64,000 nt of DNA from Rhabditoides inermis. Lineage: Eukaryota; Nematoda; Chromadorea; Rhabditida; Rhabditidae. The stretch is taken from assembly GCA_963966185.1 (NCBI GenBank), contig CAWZYM010000011.1:165001-229000 (forward strand). The letters are read 5' to 3'. The position numbers were made by a program, and so were the translations under genes. Numbering within the stretch: the first letter of the stretch is position 1; each line of letters starts with the position of its first letter. This document shows, piece after piece, positions 36,059 to 47,926 of this stretch. Under the pieces are notes generated by a model that made no database searches, was not told where the DNA came from, and saw only the letters and a program-made list of their open reading frames with translations.

Positions 36059-38307
36059 ATGGCGACGCAGTCCAGTGCGACGTCGCTGAGAAGATCCAAC
36101 CTGAGGTCGCTTCCACAACTGCGCACGTGCGTTTCAAAGCATTTTGATCATTTTTAATCTGTTCTTCGTTCAGAGCATACTACCATCCATACTACAAAGT
36201 GCTAGCGAAGGAGCGAGAAGACATGCTGCCCAGTATGATCGCGTCCATAGACCAGGTAATAAATACGACGGTGTTTGAAAATGATTTTGACAGTACGTGT
36301 TTTTTTTTACAGTATGTCCACAAGCGTTCCCCTATCCTCTCTATCAAGCGTGACTTCTTCGCTCCATGGACTCTCCCCCAGGAAGACAGTGAGAAGTTCA
36401 TCAAGGAAGGTGAGACGAGAATAGTGTGAAGGGAAGATGTATGCGTTTTCAGTTGAACATTGTGCTAATGAAGAAGACGATGGATTTATGGACGACCTTT
36501 CGACTGCATTCAGGGAGTCTTTAGAGACTGCCCGCCACATTAAGACGCAGGTACATTTAATTTTATATATGTTTTTTTTCATTTATAGATGCATAACTGT
36601 ATCATATTTTAGGGATTCGTTGTACCTGAAGAAGTGGCGATTCGACTGGACGAGAGGACGAACTGTGGGTTTAACAGGCATCATTTTAAAAAGATTGTAT
36701 GCTACTTGTTGGGAACACCAACAAGTGGCTGACTTCAATGGCAAAGATGAGCTACGAAGCGAATCGTCACAATCTGGAATGCGACGTGGCAGAGATGGTT
36801 GCGCATCTCCACGATCCAGTCTGGCGCATGCACGTCGTCGCCGGCCTCGCCACGTCGAGGATGCTCCCGTCAGTTACTTTAAGGTTTATATGTGCTCAAT
36901 TTATGTTTGTTGTTTTAGTGAGAGCTGTATGGCGGCTCTGTTCCTGGAGGGTAGGAGCGAGCGCGCAGACACAAGCCACTTCTTCGAGCAGGCGTCGAAC
37001 AACCGACCGAGTAAGGCGACAGGAAAGGAGCAGCGGAGCCGGTTTGTTATTTAATTCTATTGCGATATGTGTGACTGAGACTGATTGTTTCCAGGTGGGT
37101 GCGTGATTGCATTTTGGCTGTGGTGGACAAGGGCGAAGGGCAGTTCGGGGCCTTTCAGCGGGCATGGGGCAAGCTCTCCGACACAGCAGACGACGTGAGT
37201 GTTTATTAATGAAAACTGCCACCACTGATATTCAAAATTTCAGAAGAAGCTGTTGACGCTGCTGTATCTCTTGGCTTTCTCTCACTTCAAGAGCGCCGGT
37301 GTGGTCAGGAATAGATTGGAGCCACGAGTGCCACTAGCCGCAGTTCACTACCTGGAGCAGGTAGCGCTTGATGCAACTACTGCTAAGGTTGGTCTTCTTC
37401 TTTTTTTGTATTTTTATCGATGTTTTATCAGGCGTACATGGAAGGACTCTCTCGGGCGGGTCATCTCGGTTCCGCAAGTCTTCTATTCGTGCACGTTCAC
37501 CACACGAAGCAGGCGATTATGAAACACAAGCCACCCATCTCGAAAGGTGCGTTTTTTTGCAAGTTTTAATTATGCTTTTTTTTCTCGCATTTTAGTGCCT
37601 CTATGGGATACCATGGCCAGTTGGGCAACAACGTCGGCAGACTGGGCATCCGCCATCAACAATGAGTCGCTCGAACAAGAGACCATTCTCGGATGGATTC
37701 TCACCAGCCTCCCACGATTCCCCATGGCATGCACTTCCGTCGTGAAGGAGGTAAACGTGTTTGGTTGTATTGTTGATAATTGTAATATTTCTTCTATGAA
37801 AACGTTTTTTTGCAGTACGAAGACACTGCCGCCCTCTGCGCAGTGATTCTCAAGTCTCTCTCAGGTGCGGATGGAACGTCGTTCCTCAAAGTCACTAGAG
37901 AGCGCGGGCTGTCAGACATGCAACTCGAGTTCCTTCTCCGCATACGAGGTGGGTTTCTTTTAAATCAGTTTCACCTTGAATGTTATTTACCTGGTTCAGG
38001 ACCGAGACCACGGAGCAGGAAGGGTGCACAAGCGGACCTGTGGAGGATTATCAACGACGACCTTGTCACATTGGGCTACACGCTGCCCTACCAGACTGCT
38101 CAGTCTGCAGACGCCAAGTCTACTGCAGATCCCCCACCTGCTCAGTCGCAAGCTGCGTCTCGTGTTGCCAAGTGCACGTCTGGCACGGTCGGAGTTCTCC
38201 CTGCTGCCGCCACTACTTCAGCTGCCGCCACTACTACAAGCACAAGCGCTACAAGCTGCGCATCCGATGACGCGGCTTCACTCGCCGCCGGACAAGTCGC
38301 CATGTGA
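36059..38307 (+). CDS. Unrecognised helix-rich protein, copy 1
   Basis: I do not recognise this gene. It starts at MATQSSATSLRRSNLRSLPQ right after a TTTTTAG acceptor and spans about 12 exons. The product is mostly alpha-helical by composition (for example REDMLPSMIASIDQ, MSYEANRHNLECDVAEMVAH, DDKKLLTLLYLLAFSHFKSA, LAAVHYLEQVALDATTAKAY, EYEDTAALCAVILKSLSGAD), suggesting an alpha-solenoid, and ends in an Ala/Ser/Thr-rich low-complexity stretch. The frame around 36660-36725 is unresolved: the obvious frame meets TGA and a downstream frame (VGNTNKWLTSMAKMSYEANR) takes over, so there is either an unusual intron or a frameshift, identical in copy 2. It ends at TGA 38305-38307 with AATAAA at 38426, or splices at 38303 into further exons that continue into mup-4 module B. 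Confidence 0.6.
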
Positions 38308-38425
38308 GAATAGAGGACATAAGTAGATAGTGAAAATATGGGTTTTTTCACTGTTGTTTTGCCGCTTTGATATTTAGTCGTACTAGTTCGTTTGATTTGT
38401 GTTGACTTTTGTTGAGTTTTGTTTC

Positions 38426-38444
38426 AATAAATGATTTTAATAAA
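38426..38444 (+). promoter_or_regulatory. Poly(A) signals inside the helical-gene/mup-4 junction
   Basis: Two AATAAA hexamers (38426 and 38439) lie between the TGA at 38305 and the next candidate exon at 38466. If the TGA is used they end the transcript; if the intron from 38304 to 38465 is spliced they are skipped. The same pair is in unit 2 near 53180. Confidence 0.5.
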
Positions 38445-38465
38445 GAGAGAATGTGTTGAATACAG

Positions 38466-38715
38466 GGTCATTGGTCTCGCTGGTGCTTCGCCCGCTTCGT
38501 CAATGTTGTACTCTGAACGGTCGTCTTCTACACTCTCTGATGGTTTTGTCACACAGCGTCAGTAGTTTGTTGTAGTTATTTTCATTTATTTAAATATCTT
38601 TCGTTTTTGCAGTTTCTGTCGGTGATCAAGACTGTCTTCCCGATGATCCCACACAGGCTACCCCATGGCAGCATGCAGCCTTATCTGAGCCCTACGCGGT
38701 GTGTATGCGTGGAGA
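38466..38715 (+). CDS. Candidate linker exons joining helical gene to mup-4 module B
   Basis: Two exons are open and phase-compatible. The first, 38466-38557, reads VIGLAGASPASSMLYSERSS then STLSDGFVTQ. The second, from 38613, reads SVGDQDCLPDDPTQATPWQH then AALSEPYAVCMRGDI and runs without a stop straight through the duplication junction into ALHIDQPPQEAPP of mup-4. In the original mup-4 gene the same bases before ALHIDQ are intron. The donor (GTCAGT) is acceptable but not ideal. Whether these exons are used is inference. Confidence 0.5.
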
Positions 38716-40243
38716 CATTGCAGCCCTGCACATTGACCAGCCGCCGCAGGAGGCGCCGCCCACCACCCCCAACCCCAACCTCATCCCCTGCGGCGGGCTC
38801 AACTGCAGGAAGGACCTGCGCGAGGTGGGTAGTCAGAATACAGAACACACAAAGTGATCACAACACACAACAGTCAGGTTCATCCAGAATCGCGTAGACA
38901 TATACATAACGTATACAAATCACACATGCATGAGAGGTTTAGGCTAAAGGCTCTGGGTTCTAGGTATATGTGAATATAGGTATATGTGTGTTCTAGGTAT
39001 ATGTGAATATGAATATATGTGAATATAGTGAATATATAATATATATCAACACCTATTCCAACTGCAGGTGTGTATCGGCGGCGCGTGCTGCGACTGTCGT
39101 CCGGGCGAGTCGCGCAAGTCTCCCGATGATGTGTGCGCGCCGGTGGAGGAGATCCCCATTGTGGTGCGAGTGGTCGACGACGGAGGAAAGCCACTGTCCT
39201 ACTCCAGCGAGTACGGCAGCAAGAAGTCGCCCAAGGTAGGCACTACTATTAGTATTCCTTCGATACCCGCAGAGTACTCATAAGTCTATTGATCTTGAAT
39301 GCCGGGCTGAGTCGGGGGATGTTTAGAAAACGAGAGTAAACTTTTGAAAAACATATATTCAATTCATTTCAAACTTCATCCGGTATCGCGTTGTGTGATC
39401 TTCTTCGCCATTGTCTTACATAGAGTTTTCAGTAATAGTCTAAATCTCATTTTTCAGGTCGTCTCGATCACGGACGCTTTCACCAAGGGCCTAGGCGAGG
39501 CGTTCCATCGCTCGCCCTCTCGCCCAAGTACGTCTCCTCCGACGTCAACTTCATCACCAACCCCAAGGTCGAGAACAGGTGAGCGCGTCTCTCTCTCTCT
39601 CTCCTCCCTCTCTCTCACATCCCCCTCTCAGCACGTGGGACAAGGGACTGCTGATCAACGGCACGGTGAAGATGGACGGTCCGGTCGACAAGTGCGAGCT
39701 GTTCCGCGAGTTCGCCAAGGCAGTCAAAGAACAGGGCGGACAGCTCACCTCGCTCAAGGTCGCAGACGACTTCGAGCAGCTCGACCCGTGCAAGTGAGTG
39801 GGGGCGGGGCTCGAGCGGGCGGGGCTTGCAGGGGGTATACTATAGTGGGTGTGGCTAGAATGGGGTGGAGCTTAGAGAGAGGACACGGTTTACTCCAATG
39901 GGCGTGGCTAAAAGGGGCGTGACCTCACCCGTGCCAGGCCGCCGCCGCAGATGGGCGAGCCGTGCGGCGCGGGTTTCTGCGACTCGTCGCTGGGCGAGGA
40001 GTGTGTGGCGGGAAAGCTGTGCGCCTGCCCCGAGGGCATGAAGAGGACCAAGGAGGGAGACATGTGCAGGGCGGTAAGTGGGGGAGAGAGAGAGGGAGAT
40101 AGAGAGAGAGATATGTGTGACGTCATCACAGGTCGAGTCGTGGAATCTGCCACTGTACGTGGTCAAGGACGGCAACAAGAAGATCACCTACAGCCCCGAG
40201 ATGAGCAACCCGATGAACGACATCCACAAGGACCTCGTCAGCC

Positions 40244-40287
<44 letters not shown>

Positions 40288-42829
40288 GGAAAGATATGAC
40301 GTCATCCATTCAGCTTCGAGTCGGGAGTGTCCGAGTCGTACGACAAGACGCCCCTCAAGGGCTCTTTCATCACCGCCGAAGTGAACGATATCGAGGAGCC
40401 GGCGGACAGGAACATGGTGGGCGTGGCTAGAAGGGGCGGGGTCTCATACAGTCCCTTTTCAGTCGTGGACTTCTGGCGCTCTGTTCAACTTCACCTCGTA
40501 CTTTGTGAAGGGCTCCGTGTCGGAGCCGAGGAAGGTGTTCACCGACCTCGTCGAGTACATCATCAAAAAGAACAACAAGGAGGTGGGGGCGTGGTCAGAG
40601 GGGGCGGGGCCTATATAGACTCACAGGTCGGCACGTCGAAGCTGTTCATCTCGGCCGACCAGGCGAACCCGTTCTCGGTGTGCTACAACGCCAACTGCGG
40701 CGACAACGCGGTGTGCAAGGAGGATGGGCATGGCGGATACACGTGAGTGCACCTCTTTCCTCCTCTTTACCTCTCTCTTTCTCTCGCGCTCTCTCTCGCT
40801 CTCCTCTTTCTTTCTCTCTCCTTCTCTATCTCTCTCTTCTTCTCTCTCTTCTTCCCTCCTTCTCTCTCTTCTTCCCTCCCTCCCTCCCTCTCCCTCACCC
40901 TCCCTCTCTCTCTCTAGCTGTTCCTGCCCGGCCGGCTTCCGCGACCTGGACGCGTCGTCGCCCGGCCAGAAGTGTCTCTCCCTCCGCGGCACGAACGAGT
41001 GCGAGCGCCCGGAGTGGAACGACTGCTAGCCCGACGCGAGATGCATCGACCTGGAGGTATGGTGGTCACTTTCAATCGTGTAGTTCTGGACATCATTTCA
41101 CAACAACCTCTTTCAAGTTTAAAACCCAAAATGCAGATGTTTCGCCTATCCGGCCTGAGTGCAGGTCTGCTAAAAGTTTCTGAAAAAAAGTATTGTGGCC
41201 ACTTTCAAACGCGTTCTATTCTTGCAGTACGCTCAGAGAAGCAAAACGACATGTGTAGCTGTAGTTTGCTAGATAATCAATACACACAATGTTGGACACT
41301 GTTTTGTTTGTCAAAGAGTCAAAGTTGTACCACCACGCACTTCTGTCTCGATATACCACTCACTAACTGTCTCGTTTGCATATTCTGTACAAAACCTCAT
41401 CTGCAGGTGCTGTACAAGTGCGAGTGCGTGGCTCCCTATGTGAACGCGGCTCCTGCTGGCAAGCTGCCCGGCTCGGTGTGCCAGATCGACTACTGCTCCG
41501 ACGTCAACTTCTGCCCCAGGAACACCACCTGCAAGAACGTCGGCGAGCAGGTACCATATCGAGTCACTTATCACTCATCATAGAAATCGAAGCAATTATC
41601 CGGAAACCCATATGATCTCACGTGTATGTATCACTCTAGATTATAGAGCGAATATAGCTAACCTAACATGATCACAACTCAAGGTTACATCAACCAGTTC
41701 TAACAATACCAATTCTAGGCGCAGTGCGACTGCGATCGCGGCTTCGTGGACATCCGGCACAGCGAGCGTCTCTCGGAGGCGGGGCTGGGCGAGACGGCGT
41801 GTCTGCGCAGCACGGATGTGGACGAGTGCGCCCTGGGACTGCACAACTGCTCCGCCGCCGCGGTGTGCACGGATAGGAAGGACGGGTACGACTGCCGGTG
41901 TCCCGAGGGGTGAGTGGGAGAGAGGGAAAGAGAGAGGGACGACGAGAGACGACCCATATGAAAACAGAATGGACAAAAGAATGAAGGATGAGTAATACAT
42001 TATATGAACCATGCCACTTCAGCTACACCGATGGCAACCCGTCCGAGCCGGGCCGGGTCTGCGCCGCTCTGCTGTGCGGTCTGTGCAACGGCCACGGCGA
42101 CTGCATCCACGACGCGCTCACCAGCAACGTGACGTGCGCGTGCGCCGACGGCTGGACGGGCGAGTTCTGCGACGTCGCTCCGTCGAACGCCGGCCTGATC
42201 CTCATGACCCTGCTGGCGCTGCTCTTCCTTCTACTTACCCTCCTCTGCTGCCTCTATGCGTGCGCCAGATGCCGGTGGGTCGGAGCAATATTTTAAAAGA
42301 ACAGTAGGAGAAGAAACTAGTCAAACGAGCAGTAGGAAAGACAAACTCACAGAGTAGGCCGCGCAGTTTTGCTTATTAGAACAATGCGATTTTACCTGTT
42401 CCGTGACACCGCAGTACTCAGTCTCATTGTTTCCAGCTGCTTCGGTGCGCGCGGAAAGAGCGCGGGATCGGCGAGCGGAGCCGAGATTCTCGGGTCCGAC
42501 TACTACACCATTCCGCGCGCCAAGCTGAAGAACGGGGCGTATGGAGTGAGTATAACCCCCACCCTCTCTCTTTCCCCTTCCTCTCTCTCTTCCTCTCACT
42601 CTCTCAACCCTCGCTCCCTTTCCAGGATGAGCTGGCGGTGCGCGACAACGCGGACGCGCTGGGCGCGTACCTGGACGGCGCTTCTCTGTCTTCTGATGGC
42701 AGCATCGAGGAGATCGAGAGAAGAGTGACCACAGATGTCACCACCAGGGAGATCCGCACCACCACCGTCCACGACGAGGAGGGCAACGTCCTGTCACAGT
42801 CGCAGACGGTGAGAGTGAGAGTGAGAGTG

Positions 42830-42872
<43 letters not shown>

Positions 42873-43460
42873 GTCATCCGCTTCAGATCATCAACGGCGC
42901 GAGCGACGGCGGTCTGGAGACGGAGGTTGACCGGTTCGCGATGACGTCATCCGACCACTTTGCCTCCAACGTGATCGGCAGCAGCTCGGCGGCGGCTGGC
43001 GGCGGCGCGCACATGATGCACCGATCTGCCTCGGTTAGTCAGCTACCGATCACATTTCCAATTTAGAACAAACACTATCAAGTAGCGGTGTCAGTTTCCT
43101 CTGCTCTCAAACTAATTCGACTTTGAAAATGATTTCCGCAGATACTTACCGTATTCTAACACGCTTGCGCACCCGTCTTGGCGGATTCTTATGATAATAT
43201 TGCCTTGCACAGTTTTTCATGCTGATTACGAATATGAGCATAGTTTTTTTCGGAATAGTAGTTTGAAGTAAGATGACGTGCCTGTTCAGAACGCGGGGTA
43301 CGACAGCGACGGCGACTCGGACGCTGGGAACGCGACGTACGATCGGGTGTCGCGGTTCAACACGCGCCACGACTTCGAGCCGTCGGAGCACGGGGCGGTG
43401 GAGAGGAGAGTGAACGAGGCCGTCACCACCACAACATCCAATGAGGTCAACTACTTCTGA
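38716..43460 (+). pseudogene. mup-4 C-terminal module B, disabled duplicate
   Basis: A duplicate of the last third of mup-4 (SEA-like regions, EGF modules, membrane span, tail), without signal peptide or N-terminal half. Two changes break it: one G is missing in the HRSAL exon near 39513 (CTCGCCC for CTCGGCCC in A and C), and TCG has become TAG at 41027-41029 in the NDCSPDARC module. Its 5' part shares short introns and many substitutions with module C, while from about 43020 onward it is almost identical to module A. It may be transcribed as a tail of helical-gene copy 1 but cannot give a full membrane-anchored product. Confidence 0.85.
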
Positions 43461-44019
43461 TCACACAGCCCGCATTTGTACATACAACAACCCCCCCCCC
43501 TTTCGTTTTACTGCCTTCGTCGCCGTAATAATACGAAGTATAGCCAGAATTACGCTAGATCGTTTCCCCCCATACCTGCCTTCTCTCACTCACTTGGTGC
43601 GTCCCTCGTATTTATCAATCACTCACAGTTGCAAACTTGCCAAAACTCAAACTCGCCCCACCGAACAGTTCACTTGCCTACACTGCTCATTGCTCACGTA
43701 TTATTCACGTATTATTTTGTGTCGATAACTATGCGAATTGTGAATACCGAATAAATATCTCAATTTTTTGTCGCTGCAGTTTCACTTTCTAACTTCATTA
43801 TTTTGCCTCCAGTACCAGTGGGAGTGCGTGTGTGACTCTGAATCAGGCAGATAGCCATTCGGGGTAATGATCCAGGAAGCAACTGCAGTCTCTAATTCTC
43901 TTTCTCTCTCCCTATATTTGTACATTTTGAAATAAAAATGAGTGCAGAAAGCAAACAATTCCGATGTCTCGAATGAATGTCATTATCGTGCAAACAACAA
44001 TTTATTCAACAACTTGTAT

Positions 44020-45240
44020 GTCTATAGCACACCTGGTAAGTGAGAAATGGACACAATGTGGACGGCGCCTGTCCGCTCTCCTATTGTCACACACGGGAGC
44101 GCGACATCGGCAGCGACTCGAGGCAGCTCGCGGCCGTATGAGAATTCGCGCCTGGCACGCGCATCCACTCACTCCTGGAAGAGGTCCGTCTCTCTCTCTC
44201 TCCCCCCTCCCCCTCCACTCACCCATCGCCCATGTATATCCACGTGTTGCCGTCCCTGTCCAACGCGACTGCCGTCTCCTGCTCGCTGCCCTCCCTGTCT
44301 GGTTTCACATGTTTTACAGTGTTTTAAAAGAAAATGATCAACAACAAAAAACAAAATTAAGTGTAGTGGAAGCGCCCCTCCCGCTCACTCCGCATCTCGC
44401 GTCGACGTGAATCCGCAGAATATGCTTCCTCCTCTCCGGCAGCGGAGTGTCGTCCGTCTCCGAGTCGTTCTCGACCGACCCGCACCTTCTCCTTGTCCTT
44501 GTCCGCACCGCCGCCGCGCACCGACTGTCCGTGGTGGTATACGTGCGCGTGCTACAAAAGTATGTCGGGCCCCTAAGCCTTTTTCCAGCTTCCAGGGCTG
44601 AGTATCGCTGGCTGTACTGTACACTCCAACAAGCTGTCCGAGAGGCACCTGCGGCAGGTGGCTGGTGCAGCTCTGTCGACAGTGGGCGCACATCGCGCGG
44701 GTCCGCCGGTGAGTGGAAGTTGAGCCGCCGTATCACTTCATACATGACAGATGCTATGTTCTTGTTCCACCTGCGTCTGCCAGCTCTCTCCCCTCCCCCA
44801 CTCACCTCTGCATAGAACAGGAACACTCCGTACATGGCGAGCTGCCGGCACACGTCCAGGTAGCGCATCTCCGCCTCTCCGCGCCTTCTGCTCGCGGTGC
44901 AACTCGCGCAGCTCGGCGAAAACAAACAACCTACAACACACTCCCAGTCAAACATAAAAAACACACACACATTCCCCATAGACTACAACCAAAATGCTGC
45001 AAGTTTAATCCCAATCACTCACGTCTCCCTCTGCCTGTGCGGGCGCGAGTTGCGCCTTGCGCATGAACTCGTTGTACTCGTCCGACCGCGTCGCGTCGCC
45101 ACACTCGGACTGAGCCGCGACCGCGCCCAGAAGGGCGTGTGTGGCCACAGAGGCGGGCAGGCTGCAAACGAGGACATTGAGAATAGTCGAATACGACATA
45201 TCATTCTATCAGACATGACATTCAGAATCGAATAGACGAA
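44020..45240 (-). pseudogene. FERM-domain gene, 3' part (unit 2), with better-preserved exon
   Basis: This is the counterpart of 31300-32500. The exon at about 45045-45170 reads LPASVATHALLGAVAAQSEC, GDATRSDEYNEF and MRKAQLAPAQAEGD followed by an intact GTGAGT donor. It lacks the 17-bp duplication and the donor mutation of unit 1. Another copy of the same exon with the unit 1 defects lies 1.1 kb further right (46110-46360). The better-preserved exon therefore probably came from a different, less decayed FERM paralogue by conversion or insertion. Confidence 0.6.
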
Positions 45241-45320
45241 TAGAAAGTAGGCATCGAGGCGCAAAGAGAGGTCATGCAGTGGACGACAGCGGACGCATGC
45301 ATGCATGCATGCAGTGGACG

Positions 45321-45524
45321 GAGCACCGACAGCAGTCGCTTGCGATCGAATACGACCATGTGGGAAAGGTCAACAAGGTTTGTTTATATTATTTATATAC
45401 TCATTCATACATATAATGTTGTTCAGATTGTGGATAAGCGTCTAGGCGAACATGACAAGACTATGACTGCCGAGGAGAAGGCGTCGAAGCGATTCGCCCT
45501 TGAGCGAGTCTCAGCATTCAAGAA
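45321..45524 (+). pseudogene. nop14 exon 2-intron-exon 3 fragment
   Basis: The sequence matches nop14 4291-4496: the end of exon 2 (EHRQQSLAIEYDHVGKVNK), its intron and most of exon 3 (IVDKRLGEHDKTMTAEEKAS). A few substitutions and a shortened intron are present. Intron retention shows DNA-level copying. The left junction shares GGACGGAG-like microhomology with the surrounding FERM intron and follows a tandem GCAT run. It cannot make a NOP14 protein. Confidence 0.9.
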
Positions 45525-45544
45525 TCGCCCAACATTCAAGAATC

Positions 45545-46045
45545 GCAAACAAACAACGACAAACGCCACAACAAATAAAAACGAAATTGCTAATTCATAT
45601 ATAGTCGCCCTGTTGCGATTTCAAATATGAGCGCCCCGTTACCAATAAGCCCGCGAAATTTTATTTTTTTGAAGACAACTTATATAATTTTTTAAGAAAA
45701 AAACTATAAGTTGTGCTCCTGTAGAATTGGAGAAGACTTTATGAGAGTCACAGTCGGCATTTTCTAATTTTAATTCCACTTCTGTTGGTGACTGGACTAA
45801 AGTAGTACGCTGTCAGTCAGTCGGAGAGGAAAAAATAACGTCGTTCTCTGAAAAAACTTCATTGAAGAATGTTTTACCATATTAGAACTCCTGCGCTGCG
45901 GTGACTATCACAATCAGGTACTCGTCGACATTTAATTGTTTTCGGAATGTGAATTTAGTGAGGGGGGGGGGGTGTTGCTTTCTATAGAATCAGAATCAGA
46001 ATATTTATCTCGAATCAAGTAGCACATGACAATGTAACTTACGGT
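45545..46045 (-). repeat. Inverted copy of the nop14 upstream region
   Basis: This stretch is the reverse complement of about 3530-4018, the sequence just before nop14, including the TGATTC-tail element (here AGAATCAGAATCAG). It has small indels and a poly-G run at 45962. It follows the forward nop14 exon fragment directly, so promoter and exons are now in fold-back orientation. Confidence 0.85.
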
Positions 46046-46538
46046 AAGCAAACAACCTACAACACACTCCCATTCAAACATAAAAACACACACACACATT
46101 TCCCATAGACTACAACCAAAATGCTGCAAGTTTAATCCCAATCACTAACGTCTCCCTCTGCCTGTGCGGGCGCGAGCTGCGCCTTGCGCATGAACTCGCT
46201 GTACTGGTGAACTCGTTGTACTCGTCCGACCGCGTCGCGTCGCCAAACTCGGACTGAGCCGCGAGCGCGCCCAGAAGGGCGCGCGTCGCCACAGAGGCGG
46301 GCAGGCTGCAAACCAGGACATTGAGAATAGACGAATACGACATATCATTCTATCAGACATGACATTCAGAATCGAATAGACGAATAGAAAGTAGCCATCG
46401 AGGGCAGTGGACGGAGAAACGAGAGACTGTAAGATTAAAATAAACAAACAAACAAACGACGTGCAAGTTACTGAATATGAAGTGAATGCACTGACCGTCC
46501 GGTGACAATATCGCGTCGCAGCTGGAGGAAGAGATTCC
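46046..46538 (-). pseudogene. FERM exon, second copy in unit 2
   Basis: A repeat of 44930-45240 plus the adjacent intron and the NLFLQLRRDIVTG piece. It carries the 17-bp frame-shifting duplication seen in unit 1 (32340-32375), and is otherwise the direct counterpart of 32210-32691. The two copies flank the nop14-derived insertion. Confidence 0.7.
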
Positions 46539-47926
46539 CAGTGGTTGAACTTCCATCCGGGGGAATAGTTGTCCCTGCAAACAATAGGTATGTGTTTTTG
46601 TGTCATTCTCTCTCCGCTAACCTGAGATCGGCCTCGACCCTGATGTCAGCGGCAGCGAGATCCGAGGCGACGTCGGCGGCCGCGTCCGTCAGCTGCTTCC
46701 TCTGCTCCTCCGACGTCTGCGCGGTGATTCCGACGGCAAGCACGACAGCCTGGACACACCAACTGTTTGGATGCACATGCATGAACACGGGGCGGAAGAA
46801 CGAGTCCGTTGTCGTCTCCGTGGATCATCACCATGGCTCCGATGGTGCGAGTAGAGAGACCCCGCGAGTTCTGCCAGGCGAACGCGCGGCCTCCGCTCTC
46901 GGGACACACGATATGTCGAACATCTTCGAGAAGTTCTGTCCGAGGTGGTGAGAGGTGGCTCCCTGGATGCCCCTTCCGTTGCACGGCACGTACCCCTCCA
47001 CGGTAGTAATGAAGTCTCCTCCAGCAAACATCTCCTTCTCAGACTTGCGTCCCTACAATGAATGAATACTTCTGCCTTCAAAATGTTCAGTTCCGCAGTT
47101 ATTCAATTCTCACCTTGACAACGGGAATAGCGAGAAGATCAGTGTAGACTCCAGCGTACAGATCAAGGATCTTGAACACCTCTCACCTCCTCTTGAGCTT
47201 CAGACTTGGAAGCGAACGCCGTATGGCCTTAAACAACATACAAGTAAAATTAGTCTTTTATCGCAATAAGTTGTCATAATACTCACCCTCCTGCTAGAGG
47301 AACTCGCGCGTGCGAAGGAAGGGAGTGGGGTGCTCGAACTCCCATCGCTAAAATAACCAGTACAATTGAACAATATTCGACAAAATGGAAACATCAGGAG
47401 GAAATCACTCACGACGACGTTGCACCACTGGTTGAGCTTGAGGGGGAGGTCGCGGTGGGACTGCACCCACTTCCTGTAGGATACATGACCGTCTCCGAGG
47501 TGGGGCGGATGGCGATGGGCTCGGCCATCTCAGAGTCTCCCGCGCGCGTCACCCAAGCCACCTGAACAATGCATTGATCTCAATTATAATATTTATCAAG
47601 CGTAAACTAACCTCGGGGGCAAAGTCGGCAATGTGGGTCTTCTCCCCCTCGAGAGCGGCGTTGGAGACGAACATGGGGGAAGTAGCAGTTCTTCACGCCA
47701 AGCTTCTTGATGACACCGTCGAACCACTCCTAGAATCATAACGTTCGGAATATGAACTCCTAGAATGATCTTCTCTACGAATGTTCTCTCTCTCAGCGTT
47801 GTCTATTTCTGATTATTCATCATCAGCACCAAACGAAAACAAAACTGTGCTGTACCAGTCAGAGTAGTTCTCGTCCTTGCTGGTCTGCTTCTTTCGGTCG
47901 GTCGGCTTCTCCTTCTCCGCTTTCGG
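46539..47926 (-). pseudogene. Prolyl-tRNA synthetase fragment (unit 2)
   Basis: Nearly identical to 32692-34081, with the same defects: TAG for Trp at 47294-47296, the 7-base insertion after EEV, the frame break after VMYP, the extra C in the CYFP exon, and the missing motif 1 exon. Sharing all of these shows that the gene died before the segment was duplicated. A few single-base differences (for example FAGGDF here, FARGDF in unit 1) arose later. Confidence 0.85.

Larger units (their letters stand above)
24738..38715 (+). repeat. Tandem duplication unit 1 (about 13.98 kb)
   Basis: The unit begins at CATTGCAG just before a mup-4 exon (24738-24745) and runs through the mup-4 3' end, the FERM/ProRS mosaic and the helical gene. 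It ends where the same CATTGCAG (38716-38723) joins the helical gene to a second copy of the mup-4 exon. This unit keeps the original connection to full-length mup-4 and is regarded as the parental copy on its left side. Confidence 0.85.

Noticed and set aside
45321..45524. Processed retrocopy of nop14
   Set aside because: The intron between exons 2 and 3 is retained and the neighbouring piece is inverted upstream DNA, so it is a genomic rearrangement.
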